64,000 bases of DNA from GCA-2746365 sp963711255 (GCA_963711255.1 CAVQDO010000035.1:124001-188000), one strand, 5' to 3'; numbered from the stretch's first letter, positions 1-9,983 are shown. Program-made: numbers and translations. The notes: a model not told the origin generated them from the letters alone.

Positions 1-525
1 GTTTATACACTGGACTGGCGGCAATATATTCGTACCGGTAAAGAAAGTGTATTTGCCGTTCGTTTTTTGCAGGGCTGGGGAACGGATCGTTCGCGAGTAT
101 TTAAGCTGGGTGGTGAAGGTTTTAGTGATGATGCCCTGGGCATTATTTTTGGTGAAAATAATGGCGGTGTTTTCAATCAGCGCAGCTATGCACTGCGAGG
201 CTATAAAGAAGGCCTGCCGCAGTTGCGAGGCCGACGTGCGCAGATACTGACCGGTGAATGGCGGTTCCCGATTGAACGCATTGAAAAAGGTATTATGGCG
301 CCACCGGTCGCGATTATGCAGTGGTTTGGCAGCGTGTTTGCAGAAACCGGCAGCGCCTATAATGACTCACCCGACACCTATTATTCCAGCGCGGGTATTG
401 AATTAAACGCAGATATTGCGCTGTTTTATAATTTAATACTGCGCACCCGCCTGGGCTATGCGCATGGCTTTGACAGCGAATTAGGCGATGACCGTGTCTA
501 TCTCAAGATTGGTAGCAGTTTTTAA
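1..525 (+). CDS. Outer-membrane beta-barrel protein, C-terminal fragment
   Basis: The reading frame is open from the first base and stops at 523-525, so only the last 174 residues are present and the true start lies before the window. The fragment consists of alternating amphipathic strands rich in aromatic residues and glycine, with turns such as RTGKES and GAAENN-like loops, and it ends in KIGSSF. A terminal phenylalanine on a last strand is the signature of outer-membrane barrels recognised by the BAM complex. The strand pattern resembles the C-terminal barrel of the D15/Omp85 surface-antigen family, sometimes attached to a TolB-like beta-propeller, but that assignment is inference. No other domain can be judged because the N-terminal part is missing. 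Confidence 0.6.
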   Translation, partial: VYTLDWRQYIRTGKESVFAVRFLQGWGTDRSRVFKLGGEGFSDDALGIIFGENNGGVFNQRSYALRGYKEGLPQLRGRRAQILTGEWRFPIERIEKGIMAPPVAIMQWFGSVFAETGSAYNDSPDTYYSSAGIELNADIALFYNLILRTRLGYAHGFDSELGDDRVYLKIGSSF

Positions 526-632
526 GCCGGCAAAGAGCCGGTAATCCGCCGATAAAACAAAGTTGTTCAAAGCCTGAATGACAAAGTAGAATGACAAGTT
601 AGTCTAACAATCCAGTAACTATTGAGTCCGAC

Positions 633-2864
633 ATGCCAGAAACGGTTGATAATGCTTTTCATCAAATCATCAATGATGCTTCAGAATCGGATGTCTCGCA
701 TATATTAAATGATCTGAACGATGCACAGCGACAGGCGGTAACCGCAGCGCCCGAGCATATGCTGGTGCTGGCAGGCGCCGGCAGCGGAAAAACACGCGTA
801 CTGGTGCATCGCATCGCCTGGTTAAACCAGGTTGAAGGTGTTTCTCCTTACAATATCTTTGCGGTAACGTTCACCAATAAAGCGGCTGCAGAAATGCGCC
901 AGCGTGTGGAAAAGTTACAGGATATGCCGATATCCGGTATGTGGGTAGGGACTTTTCATGGACTGGCACACCGCCTGTTGCGCAACCACTGGAAAGAGGC
1001 GCGCTTGCCGCAAAGTTTCCAGATACTGGATTCTGATGATCAATACCGAATGATACGCAGAATATTAAAGGCACTGGAACTGGACGAAGCCAGGTGGCCG
1101 CCAAAACAGGCGCAGGGGTTCATCAATGCGCGCAAGGATGAAGGTAAGCGGCCAGCGCATATTGATACATCGCGTAATCCAGTATATGAACAGATGGTAA
1201 GAATATATACCGCCTATGAAGTAGCCTGCGAGCGTGCAGGCGTTATCGATTTCGCCGAGATGTTATTGCGTACGCTTGAACTGGTGCGTGATAACGAGTC
1301 ATTGCTGCAGCATTACCAGAAACGTTTTCAGCATATCCTGGTCGACGAGTTTCAGGACACCAATACCATTCAATATGCCCTGATACAGTTACTGGCGGGC
1401 CAATCGAATAAAGTCTTTATCGTGGGCGATGACGACCAGGCCATTTATGGCTGGCGTGGCGCAAAGGTAGAAAATATCCAGCGTTTCCAGCGAGACTTTG
1501 CCTCGGCAGAAGTGATACGTCTGGAACAGAACTATCGCTCGACCACGACAATACTTTCAGCGGCAAATGCATTAATTGATAATAACTCGGACCGCATGGG
1601 TAAAAAACTCTGGTCCAGTGGTGCAGATGGTGAGCCGATAATATTTTATAACGCCTACGACGAACGCGATGAAGCGCAATTTGTGCTGGATAAAATAAAG
1701 CAGTTTGTCGATTTGGGCAATGCGCGAGCAGACGCCGCCATTTTGTATCGCTCAAACGCACAGTCACGTAACTTCGAGGAACGATTTGTCAGTGAAGGTA
1801 TTCCATACCGTGTGTATGGCGGTATGCGGTTCTTTGAACGTGCGGAAATTAAAAATGCGCTGGCTTATTTGCGGCTGATGGATAATGCAAACGATGACGC
1901 TTCTTTTGAGCGTGTGGTTAATACCCCAACACGCGGTATTGGTGAGCGGAGCGTAGAAAAAGTACGAGAGGTTGCAAAACAGGTAGATTGTCCGTTATGG
2001 AATGCAGCAAAACTGATTCTTGAGGATAAGGGTTTGCCCACCAGGGCTGCCAATGCCTTGCAGGGTTTTATAGATTTAATCGATGGCATGCGCGCAGACT
2101 GTAATGAAATGTCTTTGCATGAACAGGTTGACCATGTGGTGCATAATGTTGGCCTGATTGAATATTACGAAAAAGAAAAAACAGAAAAGGCACAGGCGCG
2201 CGTTGAAAATATTGAAGAGTTAATAACAGCGGCGAGAGGGTTTGATTATGACCCTTCAGAACTTGAAGTACCGATGGATGAATTAACCGCGTTCCTGACA
2301 CATGCAGCGCTGGAAGCGGGCGAAGGTCAGGCGGCAGAATGGGATGACTGTGTACAGTTAATGACAATGCACAGCGCAAAGGGGCTGGAGTTTCCACTGG
2401 TATTCATGGTGGGCATGGAAGAGGGTCTGTTTCCCAGCCAGCGATCACTGGAAGAAGAGGGTAAGCTTGAAGAAGAGCGCAGGCTTTGCTATGTCGGTAT
2501 TACGCGTGCAAGGGAACAGCTGGTTATGAGCTGTGCAGAACATCGGCGTTTATACGGGCAGGATTTATATCCGTCTTCATCACGGTTCATTAGTGAGATA
2601 CCAGAGAACCTGGTCAGTGAAATAAGAGGAAGACATAATACGAATCACAGTGTGTCATCTTCTCAATATAAGCCATCCAGCTATAAATCAGCAGAAAACG
2701 TTAATGGTATTTATATTGGCCAGCGAGTGATACATAAAAAGTTTGGCGAAGGCATGGTGACGAATTTAGAAGGCAGTGGCAGCCATGCCAGGGTTCAGGT
2801 TAATTTTGAAAGTGAAGGCAGTAAGTGGCTGGTTATGGCTTATGCCAACTTGTCGCCAGCATAA
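633..2864 (+). CDS. uvrD: DNA helicase II (UvrD), superfamily 1A
   Basis: This 743-residue protein is an ATP-dependent 3'-5' DNA helicase acting in nucleotide excision repair and methyl-directed mismatch repair. Residues 47-54 (AGAGSGKT) form the Walker A motif, followed by VTFTNKAAAEM (motif Ia), VDEFQDTN (motif II, DEFQ), GDDDQAIYGWRGA (motif III), the HSAKGLEF motif and GITRAREQL (motif VI). The C-terminal 50 residues (GQRVIHKKFGEG...) form the Tudor-like domain that binds RNA polymerase in UvrD. Alignment with Escherichia coli UvrD begins near residue 19, so this protein has about 19 extra N-terminal residues. No alternative ATG or GTG is visible closer to the conserved region, and no strong ribosome binding site precedes the start. 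It is followed by a large palindrome and then a TRAP receptor gene. Confidence 0.96.
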   Translation: MPETVDNAFHQIINDASESDVSHILNDLNDAQRQAVTAAPEHMLVLAGAGSGKTRVLVHRIAWLNQVEGVSPYNIFAVTFTNKAAAEMRQRVEKLQDMPISGMWVGTFHGLAHRLLRNHWKEARLPQSFQILDSDDQYRMIRRILKALELDEARWPPKQAQGFINARKDEGKRPAHIDTSRNPVYEQMVRIYTAYEVACERAGVIDFAEMLLRTLELVRDNESLLQHYQKRFQHILVDEFQDTNTIQYALIQLLAGQSNKVFIVGDDDQAIYGWRGAKVENIQRFQRDFASAEVIRLEQNYRSTTTILSAANALIDNNSDRMGKKLWSSGADGEPIIFYNAYDERDEAQFVLDKIKQFVDLGNARADAAILYRSNAQSRNFEERFVSEGIPYRVYGGMRFFERAEIKNALAYLRLMDNANDDASFERVVNTPTRGIGERSVEKVREVAKQVDCPLWNAAKLILEDKGLPTRAANALQGFIDLIDGMRADCNEMSLHEQVDHVVHNVGLIEYYEKEKTEKAQARVENIEELITAARGFDYDPSELEVPMDELTAFLTHAALEAGEGQAAEWDDCVQLMTMHSAKGLEFPLVFMVGMEEGLFPSQRSLEEEGKLEEERRLCYVGITRAREQLVMSCAEHRRLYGQDLYPSSSRFISEIPENLVSEIRGRHNTNHSVSSSQYKPSSYKSAENVNGIYIGQRVIHKKFGEGMVTNLEGSGSHARVQVNFESEGSKWLVMAYANLSPA

Positions 2865-2880
2865 AGATTAAAAACTGTTC

Positions 2881-2945
2881 ACCGCAGAGGCGCGCGAGGA
2901 AAAAATTATATTGTTCCAATCTCTGCGTCTCCGCGCCTCTGCGGT
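2881..2945. repeat. Inverted repeat of the CCGCAGAG palindrome family, copy 1
   Basis: Two perfect 14-base arms (ACCGCAGAGGCGCG at 2881-2894 and its complement at 2932-2945) flank a 37-base AT-rich centre that carries a further CTCTGCGTCTCC segment. The element lies between uvrD and the TRAP receptor gene. The same arm sequence occurs at 16301-16322 and 40832-40921, so it belongs to a dispersed REP-like family. The right edge is followed by GGTAAAAAAG, similar to the edges of the other copies. It could act as a transcript-end hairpin for uvrD. Confidence 0.85.
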
Positions 2946-2987
2946 AAAAAAGTCGATAACTAATAAATAGAAAATTTAGGTGCTCTT

Positions 2988-4061
2988 ATGAAACGTCGTG
3001 ATTTTATTAAACAGGCTAGTGTTGGTGCGGTTGCAACAAGTGCAGCAGTAGCACCGGCTATCGTTAGTGCCGATACAAAAATAAAATGGAAGATGGTTAC
3101 TACCTGGCCAAAAAACTTCCCGGTTTTAGGTACGGGTGCAAACCAGCTGGCTAAATTAATTACAGATATGACCGGTGGCCGAATCAAGGTTAAAGTTTAT
3201 GGTGCGGGTGAATTAATACCTGCCTTTGAAGTGTTTGATGCGGTATCACGGGGTACGGCTCAGTTAGGTCATGGTTCGGCTTATTACTGGAAAGGGAAAA
3301 TCGAAGAGGCGCAATTTTTTTCGACGGTACCGTTCGGCATGAACTCACAGGAAATGAGCGCGTGGCTATATTATGGCGGCGGTATGGAGCTGTGGCGTGA
3401 AACTTATGAGCCATTTGGTTTAATACCTGCTGCCGCTGGAAATACAACGGTGCAGATGGCAGGCTGGTTTAATAAAGAAATCAATAGCGCTGATGACCTG
3501 AAAGGTTTAAAAATGCGAATCCCCGGCCTCGGCGGCGAAGTATTAAAGCGCGCCGGTGGTACGCCGGTTAATTTGCCGGGTGGTGAACTATTCAGCTCAT
3601 TAAAAACAGGTGCGATAGATGCAACTGAATGGGTTGGCCCTTATAATGACCTTGCTTTTGGTTTGCATAAAGCCGCTAAATATTATTACTACCCGGGATG
3701 GCATGAGCCGGGCACAACGCTAGAAGCCATAATTAATAAAAAAGCATTTGAAGCCTTGCCCAAGGACCTGAAGGTCATTGTAGAGAATGCATGTAAAGTT
3801 GTTAACCAGGAAATGTCGCTGGAGTTTGCAGCGAAAAATAATGCGGCATTAGATACCCTGGTTAATAAGCATAAAGTCGATGTGCGCCGTCTACCGGATG
3901 ACGTGCTAAACAAACTCAAGGATTTGTCGCATGATGTTGTCATTGAGTTGGCAGGCAAAAATAAATCGGCACAAAAAATATATGATTCCTATAATAAGTT
4001 TTATAAACAGGTATCAGCGTGGCATGAAATATCTGAAAAGATTTATTACAATATTCGATAA
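2988..4061 (+). CDS. TRAP transporter solute-binding protein, DctP/TakP type, Tat-exported
   Basis: This 357-residue periplasmic receptor delivers a small organic anion to a DctQM-type TRAP permease. The N-terminus carries a twin-arginine signal (MKRRDFIKQ followed by an alanine-rich hydrophobic stretch ending VSADTK), so it is probably exported folded. The mature part follows the DctP family in its mannitol/chloroaromatic or TakP-like branch: TTWPKNFPVLGTGA at the start, the RIPGLGGEVLKRAG segment and TGAIDATEWVGPYND, which in TakP contributes ligand contacts. TakP-type receptors bind 2-oxo acids, but the ligand here cannot be read from sequence. No permease gene adjoins it. The only DctQM pair in the window lies about 6 kb away on the other strand (9984-11881) and is a plausible partner. 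An ATG with a purine-rich leader fits the signal peptide. Confidence 0.9.
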   Translation: MKRRDFIKQASVGAVATSAAVAPAIVSADTKIKWKMVTTWPKNFPVLGTGANQLAKLITDMTGGRIKVKVYGAGELIPAFEVFDAVSRGTAQLGHGSAYYWKGKIEEAQFFSTVPFGMNSQEMSAWLYYGGGMELWRETYEPFGLIPAAAGNTTVQMAGWFNKEINSADDLKGLKMRIPGLGGEVLKRAGGTPVNLPGGELFSSLKTGAIDATEWVGPYNDLAFGLHKAAKYYYYPGWHEPGTTLEAIINKKAFEALPKDLKVIVENACKVVNQEMSLEFAAKNNAALDTLVNKHKVDVRRLPDDVLNKLKDLSHDVVIELAGKNKSAQKIYDSYNKFYKQVSAWHEISEKIYYNIR

Positions 4062-4064
4062 GTA

Positions 4065-4262
4065 ATGAAGCCAGTCTCGCCTTGCGTCAGAAACTGTTGC
4101 CTCGATAATGATAATGTCTGCCTCGGTTGCGGCAGGACAGTCGAGGAAATAGTTCGCTGGGGAGAGGCCGCTGATAGCGAAAAACTTACTATTCTAATAG
4201 AAGCAAGGAAGCGCAGAAGTTTACGCAAGTATAAATATAGCCAAAGCGAAGATCAGGCTTGA
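4065..4262 (+). CDS. DUF1289 family small Cys-rich protein
   Basis: This 65-residue protein has the DUF1289 signature SPCVRNCCLDNDNVCLGCGRT, with four or five clustered cysteines (Cys7, 11, 12, 19, 22), followed by the conserved EEIVRW segment. The cysteines suggest a small metal site, but no function is established for the family. The start lies three bases after the TRAP receptor stop codon, so the two are probably co-transcribed and the start may depend on translational coupling. The gene ends 11 bases from the convergent DUF748 gene. Confidence 0.8.
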   Translation: MKPVSPCVRNCCLDNDNVCLGCGRTVEEIVRWGEAADSEKLTILIEARKRRSLRKYKYSQSEDQA

Positions 4263-4273
4263 AATTATAGTAG

Positions 4274-6940
4274 TTAGATATTAATTTCAACACCACTAAT
4301 CGCATCCTTGCCTGTATCATGTTCTGGTTCGCATAAAATTAAACGTTCTTGTGCAATACTAAAGTTTTCAATTAAATATTTCTTGCTAATAACCTGCCTG
4401 TTATTTGCTAGTTGATTCAAGGCCAGCATTTGTTCTTTAGTAAGATTAACGGTTGTCTCTGTTTGCCCGGTCTTTTTAAGATCTGGATACAGTGCAAACA
4501 AATCCTGCTGATTTGTAACCCCGCACATTGTTAGGTGTATACCAGGTTTACTGATCAACAGTTCTGAGAGCTTCTCCAGCTGTTGCCGGTTTTCTGCTTC
4601 GAGATCAGCTGATGAAGGTTTGAAAACAACGGGTTCGAATTTAAGTGCTGTAGCCAGATCGAATAACACATTGCCGCCGGCATATATCAGTCCGTAGGGT
4701 GTATAGAATGTTACCAGAGTTACAGTCGCAGCTTTGGACGTAGCCTTTATGATAGCATCCATTGGATTAAATGTAGGGTCATTGACATTCCCGGTAATCG
4801 GGATGTCCATATGGATACTTCCGTCTTTGTCACGAAGCAGGACCAGCGTCTGATTTAATGGCATGCCAAATTTTTTGTTTAGCGCCAGTTGCGACTCCTT
4901 GTCTACAGGTTCAATATTAAACTTATACAGGGCCAGCGCGATATTGCTATCTAGTTTGCCATCTACAGCAAGAAGTTTCAGGTCGGCATCAAGCTGGCCG
5001 CTTTTGATAATATGGCCTATGGCCTTTTTAGTTTCTGGAGAAGCCGCACGAAGGTCAAAGCCTTTGAGTTTGCCGGTCGCGTCAAGAGAAACTTTTTCTG
5101 CAAAAGGCTTAGCATTGCCCTTTAGATCAATGGTGCTGAGACTTGTTGTTTTTGCAAACAAGGTGAAGTCAGTGTATTGATTCGGCTGGCTAGAATTTAA
5201 CTGGTTAAGCTGTAGCGATAGTTGGGACAGCCCGGCAGTGGTGACAGGCGAAGTGCTGCTGTCGCTAAATAGTATTTGATTATTTGATGTTACAGTCAAG
5301 TGATTTAGTGAAACAGCTAATGTTTCTTTATCCGGCTTTGATGCTTGCTGGTTACTATCTTGTTCTTTAGCGGCGCTATCATCTATCCATTTGCTGTGTT
5401 CAAGAACACCGTCTTCGTCTCGCGATATGTTTCCGGTGATACCATCAACGTTTATCGTGTTAATCGATAATTTTTTGTTTGTGTATTTAGTGTCATTAAT
5501 TGAAAGCTTATTAACAATTAAGGTTTCGTCATTAGCCGCATTGCTGCGTTGCAAAGCGTTCATATTATCAAGCTGTAGTTCCTTGATGGCAATATCATCA
5601 AGGCCGGTGATATCTATACCCGATATTTTGAGATGATCAAAAGATAATAAATTTCTGCTGATCGTAGAATTATGAATGCTTAGTTTTGAAAGATCGAAGT
5701 TGCCGATGACGGTTAGCTCTGGAACGTTTTTATTATCTGATTCTGCCAGGTAGTTAATGGAGCCCTTCCAGTTTAAATCAGAAAACGTCAGGCAATAGTA
5801 TAATTTTGTATGCTCTTCCAGATAACAGTTGTCAGCTGAAGAGATAGAAATATTATTTATTGCTACAGTGAGTGGAGTAGTGTGGTTCTTTACAGAAGCA
5901 TCTTCCGTTTTGACAGTAGAGACTTTAGTGCCAGGTAACCATTGATTATATTCCCAGTCTGTAGCAGTCTTTTTAACAATATAAAAACCAGGTTCACTTA
6001 TATTAATATTATCAATGGTAATAGAAGACAGTTGTTTAATACTGATATCATTAACAGTTAGATTGCTAAAGCGTATAGCGTCTTTATGTTTTTTGTCATC
6101 ACGATTAAGAGCAGATAGGTCATTCATGGTTAATGAATTAATGTGTATGCTATTCAGACCGTTGACGATGACATTCTCAAGGGTATTTGCACGAGATAGC
6201 AGCAGGTATTTATTAAGCCGGTTATCGGTAACTTTCAGGCCGTTAAGGATAAAATCCCCTGATGATGATAATGGTAAGCCGCTATCTGGAGTTAAACTAG
6301 ATTCGACGTTATAACTTATTTCTCCGCCCCAGGACATTTTTTCCAGGTCGACGCAATAATCCATTTGCCTGCTTGCGTCTGTCGCCTGTTTCTGAATATC
6401 AGAATGTTGTAAATAGCAGATATTCAGATCTTTGAACAGTACTTCACCAATGGTTAATGCCCAGGGTTTGTCTGTTTCATTAGCAGGCGGAGGAACGTTT
6501 TCTTCTACTGGAGTGGCGTTTTCAATAGTTACACCGCCGATAATTATTTTGTCAGCGTAGCGCGCAATATCAATCATAAAGTGTTCAAGTACGACTTTCG
6601 TGATTACCGCTTTTTTACTGGACAAAGGTGTCCAGCGCCAGTGTATGTCAACAAGGCCGACATCGAATAACGCTTTACCATCTCTGCTGCCCCTGGCATT
6701 TTTCAGTGATATTGTACCGTCAAATACACCAATGCTAATATCTTCGATTGTAGAATCAATATTCTGTTCTTTCAGCCATGAGTTAGCGCTGTAGATAATG
6801 GTATAGGGCAAGGAAGCGCGAACTAGTATTAGTAATGTACACAGGATTAAAATGAATAGTGCTGTGCGCCCTTTCCATGGGTTATTATCATAAATAACTG
6901 ATAGTCTTGCGAAAAAAGGAGATGATTTTAAAGTTGGCAT
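4274..6940 (-). CDS. DUF748 / AsmA-like envelope protein
   Basis: An 888-residue protein has one N-terminal membrane anchor (residues about 25-45, ALFILILCTLLILVRA) and a long periplasmic region. That region contains many short repetitive segments built on hydrophobic beta-strand patterns such as INNISISSADN and LNHLTVTSNN. This is the organisation of DUF748, which belongs to the AsmA-like group implicated in envelope lipid transport. The C-terminal part includes LDADLKLLAVDGKLDS, the MDIPITGNVNDPTFNP motif typical of AsmA-like C-termini, and a segment FKPSSADLEAENRQQLEKL that resembles the OmpA-like tail seen in DUF748 proteins. It is 32 bases downstream of plsB on the same strand, so a link with phospholipid synthesis or trafficking is suggested but not shown. 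Confidence 0.75.
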   Translation of the reverse strand: MPTLKSSPFFARLSVIYDNNPWKGRTALFILILCTLLILVRASLPYTIIYSANSWLKEQNIDSTIEDISIGVFDGTISLKNARGSRDGKALFDVGLVDIHWRWTPLSSKKAVITKVVLEHFMIDIARYADKIIIGGVTIENATPVEENVPPPANETDKPWALTIGEVLFKDLNICYLQHSDIQKQATDASRQMDYCVDLEKMSWGGEISYNVESSLTPDSGLPLSSSGDFILNGLKVTDNRLNKYLLLSRANTLENVIVNGLNSIHINSLTMNDLSALNRDDKKHKDAIRFSNLTVNDISIKQLSSITIDNINISEPGFYIVKKTATDWEYNQWLPGTKVSTVKTEDASVKNHTTPLTVAINNISISSADNCYLEEHTKLYYCLTFSDLNWKGSINYLAESDNKNVPELTVIGNFDLSKLSIHNSTISRNLLSFDHLKISGIDITGLDDIAIKELQLDNMNALQRSNAANDETLIVNKLSINDTKYTNKKLSINTINVDGITGNISRDEDGVLEHSKWIDDSAAKEQDSNQQASKPDKETLAVSLNHLTVTSNNQILFSDSSTSPVTTAGLSQLSLQLNQLNSSQPNQYTDFTLFAKTTSLSTIDLKGNAKPFAEKVSLDATGKLKGFDLRAASPETKKAIGHIIKSGQLDADLKLLAVDGKLDSNIALALYKFNIEPVDKESQLALNKKFGMPLNQTLVLLRDKDGSIHMDIPITGNVNDPTFNPMDAIIKATSKAATVTLVTFYTPYGLIYAGGNVLFDLATALKFEPVVFKPSSADLEAENRQQLEKLSELLISKPGIHLTMCGVTNQQDLFALYPDLKKTGQTETTVNLTKEQMLALNQLANNRQVISKKYLIENFSIAQERLILCEPEHDTGKDAISGVEINI

Positions 6941-6972
6941 TTTGGAGGTATCAGTTAAGTTTTATATCGTTA

Positions 6973-9438
6973 TTAATGTTTGTTGGTAGAGGTGCGTAGC
7001 ATCTGTAATATATTATATTGCATGGTTTTATTTAGTAATCGGCGTGCACGCCAGCCTTTGCTGAGGGCTTCTTCAGAAAGTTCCAGCTTATCTGATTTGT
7101 TGATTGTTACATACTCAAGTTTAATTAATGAATTAATAAAGTTTGAGATTAGTTTTTTATCAAAAAAATCTGGCGAATTTAATTCATACATAAGTGATAA
7201 GCGCTGAGCCATGAGATGACACAGTTCTTCAAGCCTTTCCTGGCTTAATTTATTAGAGCCATGCTCTGCAAGTAATGCGAAAATCATGTAATAAAGTTCC
7301 AGTACGGGCGAAAGTATCTGTGCCAGTGTTGTTAGTTGAGCATGACTTTCTGTACTGATGGCTGCCTTGGTGTATGTCCTATGATGTTTGTTATAAGTTA
7401 GCATTCCATTATGACTTAGTTCTGCCAGGACAACATCAATAACCGAGTCTATTTCTGCCATTTCCCATGGCAAGAAAAACTCTGACCTTAAAAAAGGGAA
7501 AGCAATAATAATTAATTGAGCTATCTGGTCGCGCTTTAAGCTGGGGCTGTTTATAAAACAACAGGCAACCAGCGATGGCATAATAAATAAATGTAGTATG
7601 TTGTTTCTATAGTAGGTCAGTAATATTGCATGAGCATGATCCAGGTATATAAAGTCGCCCATTTCATGGTTTCTGCGATGTACCAGGTTAAGCGATTCAG
7701 CGCGTTGAATTTGTTCTTCTGCATTGTATTGTGTCAGCGTCACATGGTCTGAATATTTTAGCTGTTGTATCAGGTTGGAAAAAAGAGTGAGGGTGTTTTT
7801 TAACTGGCCTTCATCCATCGTCTGGTTAGGTGCAGCGAGCAATGCTGTTGCAACCAGGTTAACCGCGTTTACGTCACTGCTGCCATTAATGTTTTGCATT
7901 ATTTTATGCGAGCATTTAGTTACGACTAATTTAAACCAGGCAGGGCGATTTTCATTATCAAAAGAACTTTTTCTCCAGCCATGAGCATGTTTATCAAGTA
8001 CGTCATTCAGTAATACGGGCTTTCCAAAATTAGTTGTTACCCGACCATAAAATCCACGAATTCTGAAAATAGATCGCATTGAGCCTAGAAATGTTTCTGA
8101 TTTTTTATCATCACCTTTTAATTCAGCCAGGTAGGCTTTGCCTTCAATCATTTTTTCATAACCGATGTATACGGGTATGAATGCAATGGGACGGTGCTGA
8201 TATTTTAGAAAGGCCCGGATAGTCATCGCCAGCATGCCGGGTCTTGGCTGTAGCAGTCGGCCAGTTCTACTGCGGCCACCTTCGATGAAATATTCTATCG
8301 GCATGCCTGTTGAGATTTGTGATGCAAGGTATTCAAACATAACGGTTGAATAAAGTTTATTGCCCTTAAAACTGCGCCGTATAAAAAAAGCGCCGCCTTT
8401 TCTAAGTATGGGGCCTATGACAGGCATGTTTAGATTTTTTCCAGCGGCGATATAAGGAATAGCTAGTCCTTCATTATGTATGACGTAGGATAATAGCAGG
8501 TAATCGATATGGCTTCGGTGGCAGGGGACATAAACAAGTTCGTGACTTAAAGCCAGTGATTTTAACGGTTTGCTAAAGTTAACGCTGATGCCTGAATAAA
8601 ATTTATTCCAGAAAGAAGTTAGTATTCTTTGCAGAATCTGAATAGTGATATAGCTTCGGTCAGCCACTATTTCATTAAGGTATTTATTTGCGACGGCGGT
8701 CGCTTTGTATTCCGAAATATTTTCCGTTTCACACTTGTTACGTATGGCATTATAAATATATTTATTTTCCAGCAACTTTCTTACCAGGGTGCGGCGGTGA
8801 GAAATGTCTGGCCCGAGTGTTGCAGTTTTGATTTCGATCAGGCGTTCGGATAATTTTTGTTGCAGCTTATCGATTCTGTCTTCGCTTTCGTCCGGCTGCC
8901 TGATTAATTCACGAAAAGATATAGCCGGAGAAAACTGCAGTAATGTACTTTTACCATTAAACAAAATAGTAAAAAAACGTCTACTTCGGCCTGCGAGTCC
9001 CCAGGTTTCAGAAAATAAAACACGTAACCAGTGTTTTTGTTTTAGTACCGGTCGGCCCCAGAATATAACCACGGGTATAAAGTGTACGTCGAGCTCCGGA
9101 TTATCTATCAGCGCCTGATGTATGCCGCTTAACATTGTAGAGCGTTTTGTTTTTTGCTGCAGCCAGGCTTTTAGCGGTTGTGACTGGGATACGGTATAAA
9201 CATGGTGCCATGCCTTTAAAGGCTTATGCCGTATTCGTACTAACGGCTGTTTAAGGTTTAATGTTTTACACTCATGCTGCAATACAAGAAGATCGGACCA
9301 CGCGCGCGACTCCAGGACATAGACTATAATCGTGTTTGGGTCTTTTTGTTCGGCTTCATTTTCCTGCGCGACTTCTGTCCTAATCCACAGATAAAGGATT
9401 TTTTGAGCAATAAAATTTAAGGGTGCAAGCAGTTTCAT
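6973..9438 (-). CDS. plsB: Glycerol-3-phosphate 1-O-acyltransferase
   Basis: PlsB transfers an acyl chain from acyl-ACP or acyl-CoA to the sn-1 position of glycerol-3-phosphate, the first committed step of phospholipid synthesis, at the inner membrane. The 821-residue length matches the family (about 807 in E. coli). The four acyltransferase blocks are visible: HRSHIDYLLL (the HX4D catalytic motif, near residue 306), GGAFFIRRSF, IEYFIEGGRSRTGRLLQP and FIPVYIGYEKMIEG. The N-terminal 200 residues and the helical C-terminus also follow the family. The gene begins four bases after sixA and precedes the DUF748 gene, indicating one transcription unit. Confidence 0.96.
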   Translation of the reverse strand: MKLLAPLNFIAQKILYLWIRTEVAQENEAEQKDPNTIIVYVLESRAWSDLLVLQHECKTLNLKQPLVRIRHKPLKAWHHVYTVSQSQPLKAWLQQKTKRSTMLSGIHQALIDNPELDVHFIPVVIFWGRPVLKQKHWLRVLFSETWGLAGRSRRFFTILFNGKSTLLQFSPAISFRELIRQPDESEDRIDKLQQKLSERLIEIKTATLGPDISHRRTLVRKLLENKYIYNAIRNKCETENISEYKATAVANKYLNEIVADRSYITIQILQRILTSFWNKFYSGISVNFSKPLKSLALSHELVYVPCHRSHIDYLLLSYVIHNEGLAIPYIAAGKNLNMPVIGPILRKGGAFFIRRSFKGNKLYSTVMFEYLASQISTGMPIEYFIEGGRSRTGRLLQPRPGMLAMTIRAFLKYQHRPIAFIPVYIGYEKMIEGKAYLAELKGDDKKSETFLGSMRSIFRIRGFYGRVTTNFGKPVLLNDVLDKHAHGWRKSSFDNENRPAWFKLVVTKCSHKIMQNINGSSDVNAVNLVATALLAAPNQTMDEGQLKNTLTLFSNLIQQLKYSDHVTLTQYNAEEQIQRAESLNLVHRRNHEMGDFIYLDHAHAILLTYYRNNILHLFIMPSLVACCFINSPSLKRDQIAQLIIIAFPFLRSEFFLPWEMAEIDSVIDVVLAELSHNGMLTYNKHHRTYTKAAISTESHAQLTTLAQILSPVLELYYMIFALLAEHGSNKLSQERLEELCHLMAQRLSLMYELNSPDFFDKKLISNFINSLIKLEYVTINKSDKLELSEEALSKGWRARRLLNKTMQYNILQMLRTSTNKH

Positions 9439-9442
9439 GTTT

Positions 9443-9907
9443 TTAGCTGGCCAGCAAGCCAGGCGTTAAATACCATAGCACGCTATAGTTATTATTATTG
9501 TTTTTCAGTGAAACCATGGCGCTATTTTGAAAAGTTAGAATAGCCGGTTCAGTTTTCCCTGTCACCAGGCAGCTAACAAGTTTTTCAAGATGGGGCAGGT
9601 GCCCGATATAAAGGGCATTATCAATAGTTAAATACGGTAATAACAAAGTGATATCATCATTGGGCGATAAAAAATCTATTGTGCTAACGGAAGCGACATT
9701 TAAAGTTGATGCAAAAATTTCTGCTGTTTGTTCAGCACGCCGTTTTCCGCTGTGGAATATTTGTGAGATATTAGTACCGGACGATGCTAGTTGCTGTGCA
9801 ACAGACAGGGTCTGGGATTTACCCTTTGTTGATAGTGGTCGCTCAGGGTCTTCAGCCTTGTCAACGGCGATACCGTGTTGAGCAAAATACAGTTTACTGG
9901 CAGGCAT
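9443..9907 (-). CDS. sixA: SixA-type phosphohistidine phosphatase (histidine phosphatase family)
   Basis: This 154-residue protein is a minimal member of the RHG histidine phosphatase superfamily. SixA removes phosphate from histidine phosphotransfer proteins. The usual RHG box is FAQHGIAVD here (His at residue 11), so the conserved arginine before the catalytic histidine is glutamine. The other core elements are present: EDPERPLSTKGKSQ, SGKRRAEQTAEIF and the second histidine in IGHLPHLEKL. The Q-for-R change occurs in some SixA-like proteins, so activity is likely but the substrate is uncertain. It is tightly linked to plsB (four-base gap). Confidence 0.85.
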   Translation of the reverse strand: MPASKLYFAQHGIAVDKAEDPERPLSTKGKSQTLSVAQQLASSGTNISQIFHSGKRRAEQTAEIFASTLNVASVSTIDFLSPNDDITLLLPYLTIDNALYIGHLPHLEKLVSCLVTGKTEPAILTFQNSAMVSLKNNNNNYSVLWYLTPGLLAS

Positions 9908-9983
9908 ATTTATGACTCCATGTAACTATTTTCTGGCTTCTGATTATATCTATTTTGCTTAAAGCTTATACATGAATACAGTA

